A DNA stretch of 64,000 nt from Sabethes cyaneus. Lineage: Eukaryota > Arthropoda > Insecta > Diptera > Culicidae. Positions 34,920 through 46,690 of this stretch are shown here, one piece after another; positions within the stretch are counted from its first letter, which is position 1, and every line of letters starts with the position of its first letter. The position numbers and the translations under genes are program-made. The notes beneath the pieces were generated by a model. It had not been told where the DNA came from. It searched no databases and was given only the letters and a program-made list of their open reading frames with translations. Location of the stretch: NCBI RefSeq assembly GCF_943734655.1, contig NC_071355.1, forward strand, positions 209,769,103 through 209,833,102. The letters run 5' to 3'.

Positions 34920-35510
34920 ACATCACGCAGAGCACACTAGATTACTAAATGCGACGAACAGAGTCTGACACGTATGAAAAACAACAACAGCAACAACAAT
35001 GTTTTTCATAAATTTAGGGTTAGCCTCCACATTTATTGACATAGGCAGGCTTGTCATTTCCTCACTCATTGTGCAAAAAGTGCAACTTTTTTCATTCAAC
35101 ACATTGAGCAGAACTACTGCCACAAATGAGAAATACATCCACGTAATGAGAAACAGACCAAAAATAAAGAGAAATATAAATAAACTTTAGATTCTCATTG
35201 TGCACAATGAGAAACTTTCGAAATGGCTCGTACTGCAGCAAACAACGGCACGGAAATTACATTGTTGCCATATCTATCATCCACCATCGTCACATGCAAC
35301 ATTTTTTGCCCTGTTGCCGCTGCGAGAAGTCTAAACAGTTTTTTTTGTGCCATGTCATGGGCAGCCAAAAAGTGTATTAACACTTTGTTGCTCAGTTTAT
35401 TCCTCAATCAGAAGAACAATGAGCAGGTTGCTGAGCAATCGCAATCAGTAAAAAAGAGAAAAGTTCAAACAAAACGGAGCAACATAAATCGCGACTGAGT
35501 AAAGTGTGAA
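34920..35510. repeat. Region with repeated AATGAG/CTCATT motifs
   Basis: CTCATTGTGCA, AATGAGAAA and similar words recur in both orientations, including a perfect palindrome TCTCATTGTGCACAATGAGA at about 35194-35213. It may be a decayed foldback element. The short ORFs here are not convincing. The stretch 35511-36037 shows nothing recognisable. Confidence 0.4.
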
Positions 35511-36037
35511 TTTTTCTCTTCTCTTTTTTTATTCTGAGGAGGAATCATCCCTGGGCATAGGGTAGTTTACCAATTATTGCACACTTCTAGCGTTTGCACC
35601 TTCTCTCGACGGTTTATTATGTTAAATGTAGTTTGACAACAACATAGGCTACACAATTTCATTATCCATCGAATGTTACGATTTTTTCCTGTAAATCAAC
35701 TATGAAACCATGGGAAGTATCAGTTTCGAAGCATTGATAGAAACTTACTATATTCAATGGGTGAATAAAATGGTGTCTTTATAACACAAATTATCGATAA
35801 ATTCGTAAGTTCTATAATTGGAACAGCGGATGGCACCCCTTTCAATTTTATTGCACGCCTGTGTTTCTTGTCCTAACCCTGTTTTTCTACCACGCGCAAT
35901 TCTGCTATTTGACAGTTCACTTCTCTGCGGTATTACTTTTTGTTTATAAACGCATGCGATATAGACCGCAGTTTTCAATTTCTCAAGCTGTCAAAAAACG
36001 ACAGAGATGTTTGAAGAATCTGATTTACTGAAATTAA

Positions 36038-36237
36038 AGCTTGGTTCGACTCATGCACCTTCCAGTATTGGACAAAAGGTAGGAGTCAAAATGACTACTT
36101 GTCAAGCATAGCTACCAATATCTCCCCCCTTCCTTTCCGCTCTTCCCCTCCTTCTCCAAAAAAAATTTTCATTTCTTTCCCCTACCGTCCCTTCATCCAT
36201 TGCAGAACCATCGTTTCAAAAAAAAAAAATTATTAAT
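36038..36237 (+). mobile_element. SINE family 2, 5'-truncated copy
   Basis: About 200 bases are nearly identical to 42098-42294: GCTTGGTTCGACTCATGCAC, a C-rich block, then CCATCGTTTC and an A-run. The tRNA-like head present at 41996-42097 in the other copy is missing. Confidence 0.75.
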
Positions 36238-36256
36238 ATATATGTACCTATGACTG

Positions 36257-36295
36257 CATTTCAAGGTCAAGACTAAAAAACTTGAGATTAGTCTA
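36257..36295 (+). repeat. 39-bp sequence inverted at 41957-41995
   Basis: CATTTCAAGGTCAAGACTAA followed by an A-run and CTTGAGATTAGTC occurs reversed 5.7 kb downstream. The two arms could be ends of a large element or two separate fragments of one family. Confidence 0.65.
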
Positions 36296-36502
36296 TGAAA
36301 TTAAAGATACATTTTCCATTGTCGAAAAAAATTTCTGAACATTTGAAAACGGTCCGTAATCAGCTGTTCGGCGAAGCTTCCTTTTAATGTTGGAACAGTA
36401 GCGTTGTACGACCGTCATATCAAATTTGCGAATGCATCTCTTGATTGTACAAATCAAATGTTTGCAATTCGTGGCTCTCCAGTTATTTTTGTATACTAAG
36501 GA

Positions 36503-37191
36503 CACAGAGAACAGACATCCAGGCTGGCATATCCAACCTGTGTAAATTTTTGTAACGGCCATTTCGAAATAACCCCTCGTTCACGTTAAAGTTACCCGAA
36601 GTTACCCCTCGCATTTGTTATTTTGGCGATTCGTTTGATGGCGGCGCCACCCGCAACCATCTGTCAAAACTGAAATCCAATATATTTCTTTTCCTTTTTT
36701 ACTTATGCAAAAACCAAAAAAACATCAAAAGCTCATCAGCAAACAAACCGAACGATGCGAATGGTACAAAGGTTTGTTGATACTATCGAAACTAGTGTGG
36801 TATCGATAGTCGTCAAACTTAATTGTTAGAAATGATTTGCGATTTGTGACACAGACGTGGCAAAATTCGGTCTTCTTTTGATGTTATCGTGTTGTTATAC
36901 TAATTATCATTATTATTACTGTTAATGTTTGACTAGTTTTGTTCGAAATAGTATCCGTCAAATCATCGATAAATAGCCCCGTAATATCGATAGACTCGAT
37001 AGTTATTTCAAGTGTTATCTCTCATCGTTAATTAACGGAAATACTTGACGGTGATTGACAGTCAATTTAGTTTGGCGATTCATAGGCTAGGCGGCGTTTG
37101 ATAACTGTTGTAATTTTAACGGTTCTTCGTTTGAATTTTTACACAGAAAATTACGAAAAATTTGTTCTAGCTTGGATGTCTGTTCTCTGTG
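36503..37191 (-). mobile_element. 690-bp MITE (CACAGAGAACAG ends), copy 2, uninterrupted
   Basis: Complete inverted copy of the element at 26633-29216 lacking its 1.9-kb insertion, with both CACAGAGAACAGACATC ends. The right end abuts half of the foldback MITE (37192-37268). Confidence 0.85.
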
Positions 37192-37268
37192 CTTCCATTT
37201 GATTTTGCTGTAAGTGTCCAAATTATGTACAGCTGTTGGGGGGGTCCAAAATACGTTGGTTACCCTAA
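37192..37268. mobile_element. Half of the foldback MITE found at 31302
   Basis: GTAAGTGTCCAAATTATGTA followed by CAGCTG and GTTGGTTACCCTAA matches the loop and right arm of the 125-bp element. The left arm is missing; in its place is the CACAGAGAACAG element. A similar right arm starts at 29217. Confidence 0.75.
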
Positions 37269-37269
37269 C

Positions 37270-39655
37270 AATGCAAGGGGCTAAACTGCAAATTGTCTTT
37301 TGTTTTGATTAAACACTTCTATCGCCCATCACTAAAAACTTGTTTTAAATAATTCTAATGATTAAAACTGAAGAAAGGGTTCTTGCTAAGGATATTATCA
37401 ATCTTTTTAAGGCTGATGGTGTAATAAAACGATTTGTTGACAATTTTCCAGTTGAGCCCCAATCGCGAATCACTCCGGATATACTAAGTAGTTCGTAATT
37501 ATAACACAGCTCTCATAATGGCTCCAAGTTTTTTAGACGAATCTGTTTCGAAAACTGCTACAACAAACGTTCATCTTTGTAGTGCAAATTAATAATTATT
37601 TTGCGTTCACATTTATAATAACATTTCTTAAAATGTAATAAATAAAAGGTGGTAAAGCTTATAGCTCTAAAATTGCTCATTAACAATCCAAACACCAGTT
37701 ATCGTACCGACAAACTTACTTATTAATCCCGATAAGGAAACAGCAACTGGTGCATCAAGTCCCTAATCCTCAACCATATCTCAACCAATGCACCAGGCTT
37801 CGGTCCGGCCGCTAGCTTAAGCCCCTGAAAACTCAATTATCCTCGCATCCAATTCCGCTGCCTGAACAGATGTCTTAGGAAACAACGACCTGGCGCGATA
37901 CGTTCTCAACTAAAGTGTCATTGTAAATAAAAACCACCTGAGACTGCAATTTTCTCGTTAGCAATAAGCTACTTTTTTTCCTGTTGCCACCGACCGACCG
38001 TGGCCGTGGCCATGGTGGCCGGGCTGCTGCAGCTGGAACCGCAAAACCTGCCATCGCATTCAGCACGGCACAGGTTGGCCAGCAACGAGACAAGAAGATG
38101 ACACCGGGAAAATAATTGCTTTTTAGGTGCCATTTTCTTTTCTCGCAAGCTACGCCGCTGCCGCTGCCACCCCACTCATCCAGCTAATTTCACAAACCAC
38201 CAGCCTCCCTGCCAGCGCAGTACTGACAGTGACCGAGGGTGACTCTGAATCTATTGTTCTGCCATATCACTTATTAATCGGTGCACATGCACCGTCAATT
38301 AAAAACTCTTTTTCTCACCGTTTCAATTAGGTTCGAGTTTGTAATATTAATTCAACTCCGACGGTGAAGGGAAGAGTTGCAATAAATTACAAGACATATT
38401 TTTCAAATGAGTTTTTATTTTAAAGCACTTAACAGTTTTTCTTGAACCATCACGCTATTATTAGACCAACCCTGTAGCCCGTCAAGCAGCAATGACGCCG
38501 AACCGTTCTCGGTTTGGCAGTTGAGCAGATCTGCAAAAGTTGTGTCCACAGTGACATCCAGCAAGGACTCCCTAGAGATCTAACTACACGGCGTGCAAGT
38601 TTAACCTCCCGACTGGTTGGCTCATTCTGGGAGCAATAAATCTTCTCGCTTCCACTTTGGTGGAAGCGGAACCTGAACGAGGAGCAAAAAAAAAGGAAAT
38701 AATTCGAAGAAAAAACTTTCGCTAAGCTCCTTATTATCCGTCAGATGAAGAAATGCGAAAGAAATGATAAACTCTTCGCCGGATTTGGGTCTCACTCGCT
38801 CGCCGGTCTTGCTACAATATGCACAGTAATCCCCCCGGTGGATGTTACACCTACAAAACCCGGCTCGGTGCACCCCCGGTGCTTAGCTGCCGAGAAACGA
38901 ATTATATCCACAAGTCTTTTAATTCTCGAGAAAATTGGTTCATAAAACAGCCTCGAAGTTTCGTGGGCAAGATGTGCTCATCAGTGCCCGTGCAGTGTGA
39001 TGTGGGAAACACGAAAGCATGTGAGTTCCTCGTTAAATCATATGAGCAGCTCGCTGTTGAAATGAATGAATGAATGGAATGAATGGATGAATGAAAAAAT
39101 TTTGTCATTCCGGGTTTGGCTAAATATTTTACTCTATGTGCTTGATCTGATTACACCTCTATTCTACATACCGATCAGAGCCGGATTCGATCAGAAATTG
39201 CGCTTCGATCGGGATACAACGCATGCTATAACACACGTCAATCGGGACGTTTCTGGTCGGAACGAGCCCTATCGAAATGTAGAATCGAGGCGGAAGCAAT
39301 TCAACACATTATATATTGGAATTTCAAAAACTTAGTTTAAAAGGGGTAAGAAATTGTTTATAACAATCAAGGTCTCCCGAAGGAAAGGCGCTCAACACAA
39401 AAGTAGCTAATTGATTATTTTGTCTGCTACGTGTTTATACTAGCGTGCTCAGACACAAACAGAAGGTGGGGTACCCGAACTTTCAGAAGAATGTCTTGGC
39501 CAGGAAAATGGAGTAGCCACAGACTGGCGAATCTATTATTACACACCACAAGAATACCGGCTGCTCTGATTCAAAACCTCAAAGTTGACGTTTTACTTGC
39601 AATTGGACAGGATATCGAACTTGAAAGAGTATCTAAAATTTCTATTGAAAATTAG
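37270..39655. other. Mostly single-copy sequence without a recognised gene
   Basis: The part 37690-39080 is GC-richer with small ORFs on both strands that lack recognisable domains. It could hold host regulatory or intronic sequence. An imperfect GAATGAATG run lies near 39062-39090. A motif TCGCGAATCACTCCGGATAT (37463) also occurs near 33250, so at least one decayed repeat boundary is present. Confidence 0.35.
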
Positions 39656-39656
39656 A

Positions 39657-39735
39657 CTCGAAATTTTACTTGAAATTGGAATTTAATTTGACATTTGAAA
39701 TCAAACTGGAAACTGAACTTGGAAACACAGTTTAT
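39657..39735. repeat. Degenerate 12-bp minisatellite (GAAATTGGACTT type)
   Basis: Units such as GAAATTGGAATT and GAAACTGAACTT follow in tandem. The same type recurs at about 40572-40630, 47795-47860 and 52725-52900. Confidence 0.7.
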
Positions 39736-39886
39736 ATTTGACTCACAATTAATTTTATGTTAAACTACATGATTGCCCGATCATACTAGGGACTCCTTTG
39801 CCTCTCAGTCACTTGTACATCTGTTATTGTAACGAAAATTTTCATAATGCAAGAAACAGAACCCTTTTTTTTCTTTTGAATGTGTC

Positions 39887-40681
39887 TACTTCCTTTTGTC
39901 AGTTCCCCTCATGTTGTCCCCCAGCCACTTGTAAATCTGTCTTCTTCTCGGCAATCTCTATAAATCGACACAAAGCCTCTCCTTGTACAACTGCTATCAT
40001 TCCAAATGCAAGAGCAACGCACGCCAGTACTCATTTGAACCTTCCTCCCCCCTTGTATGAGTCTGCCCCCTCTTTTGTCAACCGCAGATTCGCTGCGCAG
40101 ATTCTTTTCTTTTTTCAGTCTTTCTCTTTAGACAGTTCTTTCTCTTTTCTCAGACACATGCATAACTACAATAGGTTTAAATGCAAAAGAAACGCAACCC
40201 CTTTTACTTATTTAGACCTCTCCACTTGTTAAGGATTTCCCCTTTTATCAACCTCCCAGTGCTGATTCTCTTATGTCTAGAGGAACAAATGTGCCAAGTT
40301 TGATGAAGAACTGTTCAGGCGTTTCAGAGTTAGGGCTTCTCGCCCCTGTTATGAACCCCCCTTTTTTGTCAACACCTTCATTTCTGATTCCCTTCTATCA
40401 AAGAATATGAATATGTAAAAACAGTCTAGGCGTGTCGGAGTTATGGCCTACCTCTTATTAGTGACCCCCCTTCTTATCAACCCTCCAGTGCTGATTCCCT
40501 TATATCAAGGCGCATGTGTGCCAAGTTTGGTGGAGACCGGTTTAGGCGTTCTGGAGTTATGGTGCAACATAGATAGATTAGACTTGAAATTGGGCTTAAA
40601 ATGACTTGGAGTTGAAATTGAACTTGACATGAAAAAGCTGGGGGACAACATGAGGGGAACTGACAAAGGGAGTAGACACAT
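39887..40681. mobile_element. Inverted-repeat element of about 795 bp with internal tandem repeats
   Basis: AATGTGTCTACTTCCTTTTG at the left recurs reversed at the right (CTCCCTTTG), both continuing with TCAGTTCCCCTCATGTTGTC, giving about 42-bp inverted repeats. Inside, 40240-40565 holds about three units of about 115 bases with GTGCTGATTC, AGGCGTTTC and GAGTTA(T/G)GG. No protein. Confidence 0.7.
40240..40565. repeat. About 115-bp tandem repeat, three units
   Basis: Each unit has a CCCC-rich start, TCAACC, GTGCTGATTC or a variant, TGTGCCAAGTTTG (units 1 and 3) and an AGGCGT..CGGAGTTATGG end. The third unit is closest to the first. Confidence 0.65.
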
Positions 40682-41175
40682 TAAATTAGACTTGAATTTC
40701 CACTTTTTCTCTTTTCCAGTTCCGTTTTTCCACTTTTTTCTTCTTTTCCGCATCGTTTCTTTAGTATTTGTTCTCATCCTACTTCTTTCTCCTTCCGTTT
40801 TCTTCTTGTTCTCCAGTTTTCATTTTTCACTGTCTTGTGTTTTCTATTTGATTGTTCCGTTTTTCTTCGTTTACTGTCTCTCTTTTTATTTTCAGTCCTG
40901 TTTTTCCTCTTCTGCTTCCTTTTATTTTTCACTCATTTTCTGTGATTTTATTTCCCGCTTCTCGTCGTTTTTCTTCCCTCTTTTTATTTTCTTTCTTTCT
41001 CGATATTCGTTTTCACCTGTTTGGATTTCTCTCTCTTGTAGATGCCCTGTGTTTTCTTTTCTGTTACGTTTATTCTATTTTTGGCGCTCGTTTTCCCGTC
41101 TATTTCTCTCCCGTTTTACCGTTTTCTTCGATCTGGTTTTCTTGTTTTTTTTTCTGACCGTTTTTCCCATCCCTT
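40682..41175. repeat. Pyrimidine-rich tract on the plus strand, about 490 bp
   Basis: Almost only T and C, with recurrent TTTTCCGTTTTTC-like words and no fixed unit length. The long Phe/Ser-rich frames through it (up to 207 codons) come from composition, not from a gene. Confidence 0.85.
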
Positions 41176-41956
41176 TGCCCCATCTTCAGAGCCGTAGCGT
41201 AACATTGTGGCGCTCTTGGTGGAAGCCCAATTTGGCGCCCCTCGTTCCCTAAATCAGTGTTCTTTCTAGGTTTATCATTTTCCCGTATTCGCTCCTTATC
41301 CAATATTTCGCTGCACTTAATATAGGGTATGTTGCTGTTTCGTCGTAATTGTCTATTCCCGTCCTATCCAACACAAATTTTTAAAAATATCAGCGATTTT
41401 TATGATACACAATGCAAAATTAGTTATTCCCTAATATTTTAGTTTGTTGACTATCATACGCGATCAATTAAAGTGAGCTGAGATTTATTTAAATGCCATT
41501 TTTCATTAACGGGAAATTAGCAGCCATTAACTTTTCGTCGAAGAGTTCAATTTCGGAAGCTGTTTTTGGGCCCAAATGCGGGATTCTGTTTATAAAAATG
41601 TAAATACTGCATTCTTCTTGCCAATCTGAACACAGCGAATATATTTTCATGAGCAGAATTTTTGTTTCAAACAAAAAAACTGCTTTTAAAATTGGCAGAA
41701 TCGATGACGACTAATTTCACCTTCAACAATTCCTGGCAGCCAAATTTCCTACGTTTTCTCGTGCGACGAAGAAGAAAATGTCGACTAATCGTTTCAATTT
41801 CCGTCATTCACAAAATGAAAATAACTCACGCAACGCATTGTCGTTATTCTGCAGCCGGGAAAACTTGCATGACCTGCAGAAATTTTGCAGAATAACATTT
41901 GTCATGCCGTCCTGCACAAATACATGCGCGCTTGCTTCGTAAACATTATTGTGATT
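41176..41956. other. AT-rich sequence without recognised features
   Basis: No coding sequence or clear repeat seen. Short ORFs on both strands have no recognisable domains. Confidence 0.35.
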
Positions 41957-41995
41957 GACTAATCTCAAGTTTTTAGTCTTGACCTTGAAATGCCA
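41957..41995 (-). repeat. 39-bp sequence inverted relative to 36257-36295
   Basis: GACTAATCTCAAGTTTTTAG followed by TCTTGACCTTGAAATG is the reverse complement of the 36257 copy with about one indel. Confidence 0.65.
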
Positions 41996-42294
41996 GCCTT
42001 GGTCCAGCGCCTCTATGGTCTCAAAGGTACAAGTACCAGCGAACCACATGCCCTGGCGGGTGTTGTGGATTCGAATCCGGTTGTAATCTCAGATTACAGC
42101 TTGGTTCGACTCATGCACCTTCCAGTATTGGACAAAAGGTAGGAGTCAAAATGACTACTTGTCAAGCATAGCTACCAATACCCCCCCCCCCCCCTTCCTT
42201 TCCGCTCTTCCCCACCTTCACCAAAAAATTTTCATTTCTTTCCCTACCGTCCCTTCATCAATTGTAGAACCATCGTTTCAAAAAATATTAATTA
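41996..42294 (+). mobile_element. tRNA-derived SINE (family 2), copy with tRNA-like head
   Basis: The head contains a B-box-like GATTCGAATCC at about 42069-42079 with a plausible A box upstream. It is followed by the body shared with 36038-36237 and an A-rich tail. A C-run (about 42181-42194) replaces TCTCCCCCC of the other copy. It lies directly after the 39-bp inverted sequence. Confidence 0.65.
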
Positions 42295-43394
42295 TTGTGA
42301 TTGTTAGTTCGGACGATGAAAAATTTTGATGGACGGATTTTAAAACGGTACGACGAATTTAAGATATAATGTCAGTTGCGTAATTTGAATAAAATGCTTT
42401 AAAAATCGTTTTTTACTGAATTCAAAGGACACGGATCGGAAGGTAAGTGTGTTTGAGTCAAATCAGCAGCAGAACTTTTGGAGTATTCATTAAATCCGCC
42501 TAAGAAATGACGAAAATTAGGGTGGCTTTCCTTACTACGACGGGAATTAAAAATAAACCCTATGTGTTGGAAAAGTAGACCAATTTCGGATGGCGATGAC
42601 AAAAATACAAAAATGCAATGAAACAAATTTTTCTTAAATCCAACGTGTTTAAGCCAAGTAGCTACAGCGGTTCATCGGAACCATCCCTATGGCCGATCAA
42701 GAGATAAACGTCGGCATATTATTCAACTCTTCTCCGTTGTGGCTACAAATATATTGGAGTAATTGCTCCGTTTGAACTTCGCCTAAAAACTTTCTGTTGG
42801 TCGCAGTTGAGGGATGTTGAAACGGTCGGTGACCGTCAGTACAACGTTTAACTTCAGCCGGTTCATCTTCATCTTGGCATGATAGGCCAAGGCCAGGTCC
42901 AGCCTTTCTCTTAGTGATTTCCTGCTACTCAGAGACAGTCAGCCTTGACTGACGCTTCCGCATAAACATATCCATTTTAACCAAATACTTCTTCTCCGTT
43001 TAGCCGGTGTCTCCGACCTCCCGGCCCAAGGCGCGGAACGATGAGACCACGTCGGCTCTCGGTCTTCAACTTCAGCGTCTGCTGCACGTTACGGTTACGG
43101 GAGGGAATATTGTAAATGCTAGATTGGGTCTACTCAGTAGATACGAAGAGCTTCATTATGTTCAACTTCTTCGCTACGGGGTGGAACTGGCAGTACGAAC
43201 AACGTATCGAGTGTAATTGTTTGACTGTTTTCGCCACGGCTGCTGCCTGCAAATCAACTGCACGTTATCAGTTATCTGCATGCAAAATAGCTAAAATCAG
43301 TTTAGTTTTTTAAAGCATTTTTATTGCTATTGCTTTACTGAAATGCATTTGACACACTCAAGAGCTAGCGACCTTGAGGAAGCCAGTCAGGCCA
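42295..43394. other. No supported feature
   Basis: The minus strand of about 42660-43020 has an appearance of decayed coding sequence (AYHAKMKMNRLKLNVV) but no known domain is recognised and stops interrupt it. It may be an old transposon remnant. Confidence 0.3.
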
Positions 43395-44173
43395 ACCGCA
43401 CGCTACGGCACTGCCCATCTTTTTTCTTTTTTTATATCCTAGTTTACTTCCTTTTCCCCTTTTTCTCGTTTTTTGTATCAGTTCTCTTTAATGATTGATT
43501 GGGTTCATTGATTTCTCTTGTTTTCTGTTCTATTTTCTTTCTTTTTCCCGTTTTCCTGCCTTATCGCATTGACGCGTTTTTTCTTTTTTCTGTTTTGTTT
43601 TTTCTCTATTTGTCTCGTTTTCCTTCCTTTTTCCTTCCGTTTTCCCTTTTTGTGCCGGCTGTATCCCCTTTCTCTTCTTTTTCTATCTCACTTTTTTTCA
43701 TCTCCTCTTATTTTTCTCCTTTCTGTTCCGATTTTCGTCTTTTTCATCTATTTTTCCTCGTTTTCAGGTCCGTAGTTCTTCTTTTCCCGTTAACACCTTT
43801 TTTATATTTTCTTTTTCGTCTGTTCCGTTCTTCCCGTTATTTTGCCCTGGTTTTTCTCCTTTTCTGTCACGTTCCATTTTTCTTTACCGTTTCATTCCGT
43901 TTGTCTTCCGTTTTCATGTTTTCCCTATAATTTTCGAATTTTCTGAATTTTCTTGCATCTCCACTATCTTCTTATCTTCTCTTGCTCCTTTTCTATCCCG
44001 TTTTTTTTCTGTCCAGTTTGTTGTCATTTTCTTTTTGGCATTCCTTATTTCTTTATCGTTTTTCCTTCTTTTCTCTCATTTTTCTTTTCTCTTCCTTCCC
44101 CCTTTTTAGTATAGTTTCCTCTTTATTGCCTCGTTTTCCTTTTTCTCCTATTTTCTACTTTTCCACTTTTTCT
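43395..44173. repeat. Pyrimidine-rich tract on the plus strand, about 780 bp
   Basis: T/C-rich with TTTTCCGTTTT-like words, like 40682-41175. It is interrupted at its right end by the insertion at 44174-44821 and continues to about 44940. The Phe-rich frames through it are compositional. Confidence 0.85.
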
Positions 44174-44821
44174 AAAGCGTGTAGGGCGCTATATCTCTGC
44201 ATATTAGCGTTGATAGGAGGAAATGCTTATCAACTTAGGGACTATATTGACTCGTTTCGTTATCCCTGATTTTTATTTACAGGTATAGGGTAATGAGTTG
44301 TCACGTAGTTTTCGAGCCGTAAATGTCGCATGTACATAGTATTTTTCGTTATAAAATAAATTATGGTTGTATATGAGCACCATTGGCATTATATTAAATT
44401 TGTTGAAAAGGTATTGTTTATATCTTAATTTTCGTAATTACTGGCTTTGCAAGAAAATTTTCGAATATCCAGGTTAGTCTCATATAACTGGTGCTCACAT
44501 ACTTACCTTATCCTTCTAGCTCCCCCCATCTACTAACAACAATTCCTTTCCTGAAATACTTGTGAAGATGCAGAGGATTCCCTGGTCTTTAGTAGCAACA
44601 AGTATTGGACTAACATTCCTTCCCATCCCACCAGGACCCGCATTCGGACGTGGCCGGCGTCGGTATTGATCAGCATGCAGGGACCTGATAAGGTTGCACA
44701 ATGAGAAATAGCATGCTGTCCCAAGTATGCTTTTTCCAGCCATCATTTTGCAATTTTCATCAGTCCTGGTCAATAACGGAGTAGCAGCACACGGGCGGTA
44801 TCCTATGCTTATGCTTATGCT
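44174..44821 (+). mobile_element. 648-bp retroposed insertion with 25-bp target duplication
   Basis: The 25-base sequence at 44149-44173 (starts TATTTTCTACTTTTCC) is repeated exactly at 44822-44846. Between them lies unrelated sequence ending in a short tandem tail of about three TATGCT units (about 44803-44821). A long direct duplication and a tandem 3' tail are typical of a LINE-mobilised element. No protein is recognised; it could be a SINE or a 3' UTR-only LINE copy. Confidence 0.75.
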
Positions 44822-44940
44822 TATTTTCTACTTTTCCACTTTTTCTCTTTTTTCTCTCAAATCTCATTTCTCGTCTCGGTTTCTCTTAAATAGGAAAAAT
44901 TCTTCTTTTTTTTCAGGCTAGTTTCTCTTTTTTCATCAAT

Positions 44941-46690
44941 GAGGCCGCAACTGTGGTGCTGGGTGAAGAAAACTAGAGCGCAAGAAACGATTGGTTTGAT
45001 GGGGAATGCCAACGAACGAAAGAGAGGGAAAAATAAGCTTGGAAAAACTATCCAAGCATCCACTAGAGAGAATTTGGCCAAGCATCGACGAGCGCGGAAT
45101 GAGTTGTCCACGATCCTGAGGAGGAAAAGTTAGAAGCAGTTCTTCGATGAGTGCCGGCTCTCGATCTCGAAGCAGTGCTGGAAAAAATCACTTTATCGAA
45201 ACTTAAAATGATTGATTTTGAGTCAATACAATATCAAAACTCTTTTTTTCCAGAAGGAATATGAATAGCATTGCTATAAAAATTCATTGATAAACCAAGC
45301 CGCTGAGTTTCGATGTTTTAGCGCCTTGCACTGAATGTTTATATTCTAGTGGATTGCACATAAGAAGGGCTCCATATAAAGTAGCGGCCAAAATTGCCGA
45401 ATGTAAAATTTCACATTTTAGCACATGCTTAAACGCGGTTTTGTAGTAAATTGTCTATATTTTTATGATTCGTGAATAAAATTTTGAAAGAAAAAAAATG
45501 TCATGTAGAAATAAGCCGTCAAAGTTGCCCATTTCAAAAGTTTGAAAAATGAGTCATTTTGAAAAAGTCAAAAAATTAAATAGTTATCGCGGATGTAAAT
45601 ATTATTGTTATATATTATTTTAAAACTGATATTTTAGCCTATTAAAAAATGAAATGAAAACAAATTTAAACTCAATGTGGTGCGCCATACGCTACTTATA
45701 ATAAAAATGAAATTTTCACAAACTTTAATCAAAAAAACAACTCTTGTCGCCTCTTGTCGCCGCAGTTTCTAACAGTGCGTCTGAAAGATCGAAGTATGTT
45801 GTATCAAAACATGAATTGAAAGTTTGCTATAATTTGACGTTTTCCGAAAAAAAATAATTTTAAAATTGTCATATTTTTAGCAAGTCTTTGAAATTTTAAG
45901 TACTCTTTCAACAAATTTGATTATCTTTGTTACTAAATTTATTTAGTACCTGAAGAGAGTTTCAATGACAAAATGGGAGAATCCCTTCGAGAAAGAAAAT
46001 TTTTTTTTGTCAAGCAAATATTTATATCGGTAACATTTGATCATTTTTCCCCAAATCACCCTAAATATGAGTTCTTATATGTTTAAATCATTTCTTTTGT
46101 TACAAATATAATCTAGAATCAATTTGAAACTAAAAAATAATTTTGGCCAAAAATCGCAATTTTCCGACTATTGTGGATTGGGACGCAACAGGTTGCAGTA
46201 GGCTTTGTGATGACAATTTACTTTAAAGTTGAGATAACTGTGCGGTTTGCGTTGAAATAAAACGTTTATGGTGAAAACAACGCTTAGTGAAAATATCAAT
46301 ACCTCGAGATGTAATTGACATTTTTGTTACTGACAAATCAAATCATTCTTTTCCAAACCATATCATTTTCTTTTTGATCTGTTACTTAAACGTTCCGGAT
46401 ATTCACAATGTACCATGCGCCTCCATTAAGTCAAATGCCCATACAAATTTCAAGTTAAGTTTTCTCAAAAAAGTTCCATAGGCTACACCTATACGAGCAG
46501 TGCAGAGAAGTTCTAGACCAACAGGACTACACTATGGTGTATATGGTTAAGCTCTAAGCCTGTGACCGATAGCGATGTTTCCTTGTGAGTATCATTTTTC
46601 TTTTCGAATTCGTTGATACTGATATTTGATATTCAGTTTTAGAGATGGAATAATGATCAACTGATAATTTTAAGCACTGTCTTCAAGAGA
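44941..46690. other. AT-rich sequence without recognised features
   Basis: Apart from a short CTCTTGTCGC doublet (45744-45765) and old-repeat-like AAA-rich stretches I see no gene, RNA or element with ends. Confidence 0.4.

Noticed and set aside
40629..41252. 207-codon Phe/Ser-rich frame resembling a membrane protein
   Set aside because: The DNA is a low-complexity pyrimidine tract; several frames are open and equally Phe-rich.
36038..42294. LTR retrotransposon with the 200-bp direct repeats at 36038 and 42098 as LTRs
   Set aside because: The repeats end in A-runs and one has a tRNA-like head, fitting SINEs; no gag-pol between them.
42660..43020. Decayed transposase on the minus strand
   Set aside because: Peptides look coding-like but match no family I can name; noted as unassigned.
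43499..44269. 143- and 95-codon Phe-rich frames
   Set aside because: Pyrimidine-rich tract, interrupted by a retroposed insertion; not a gene.
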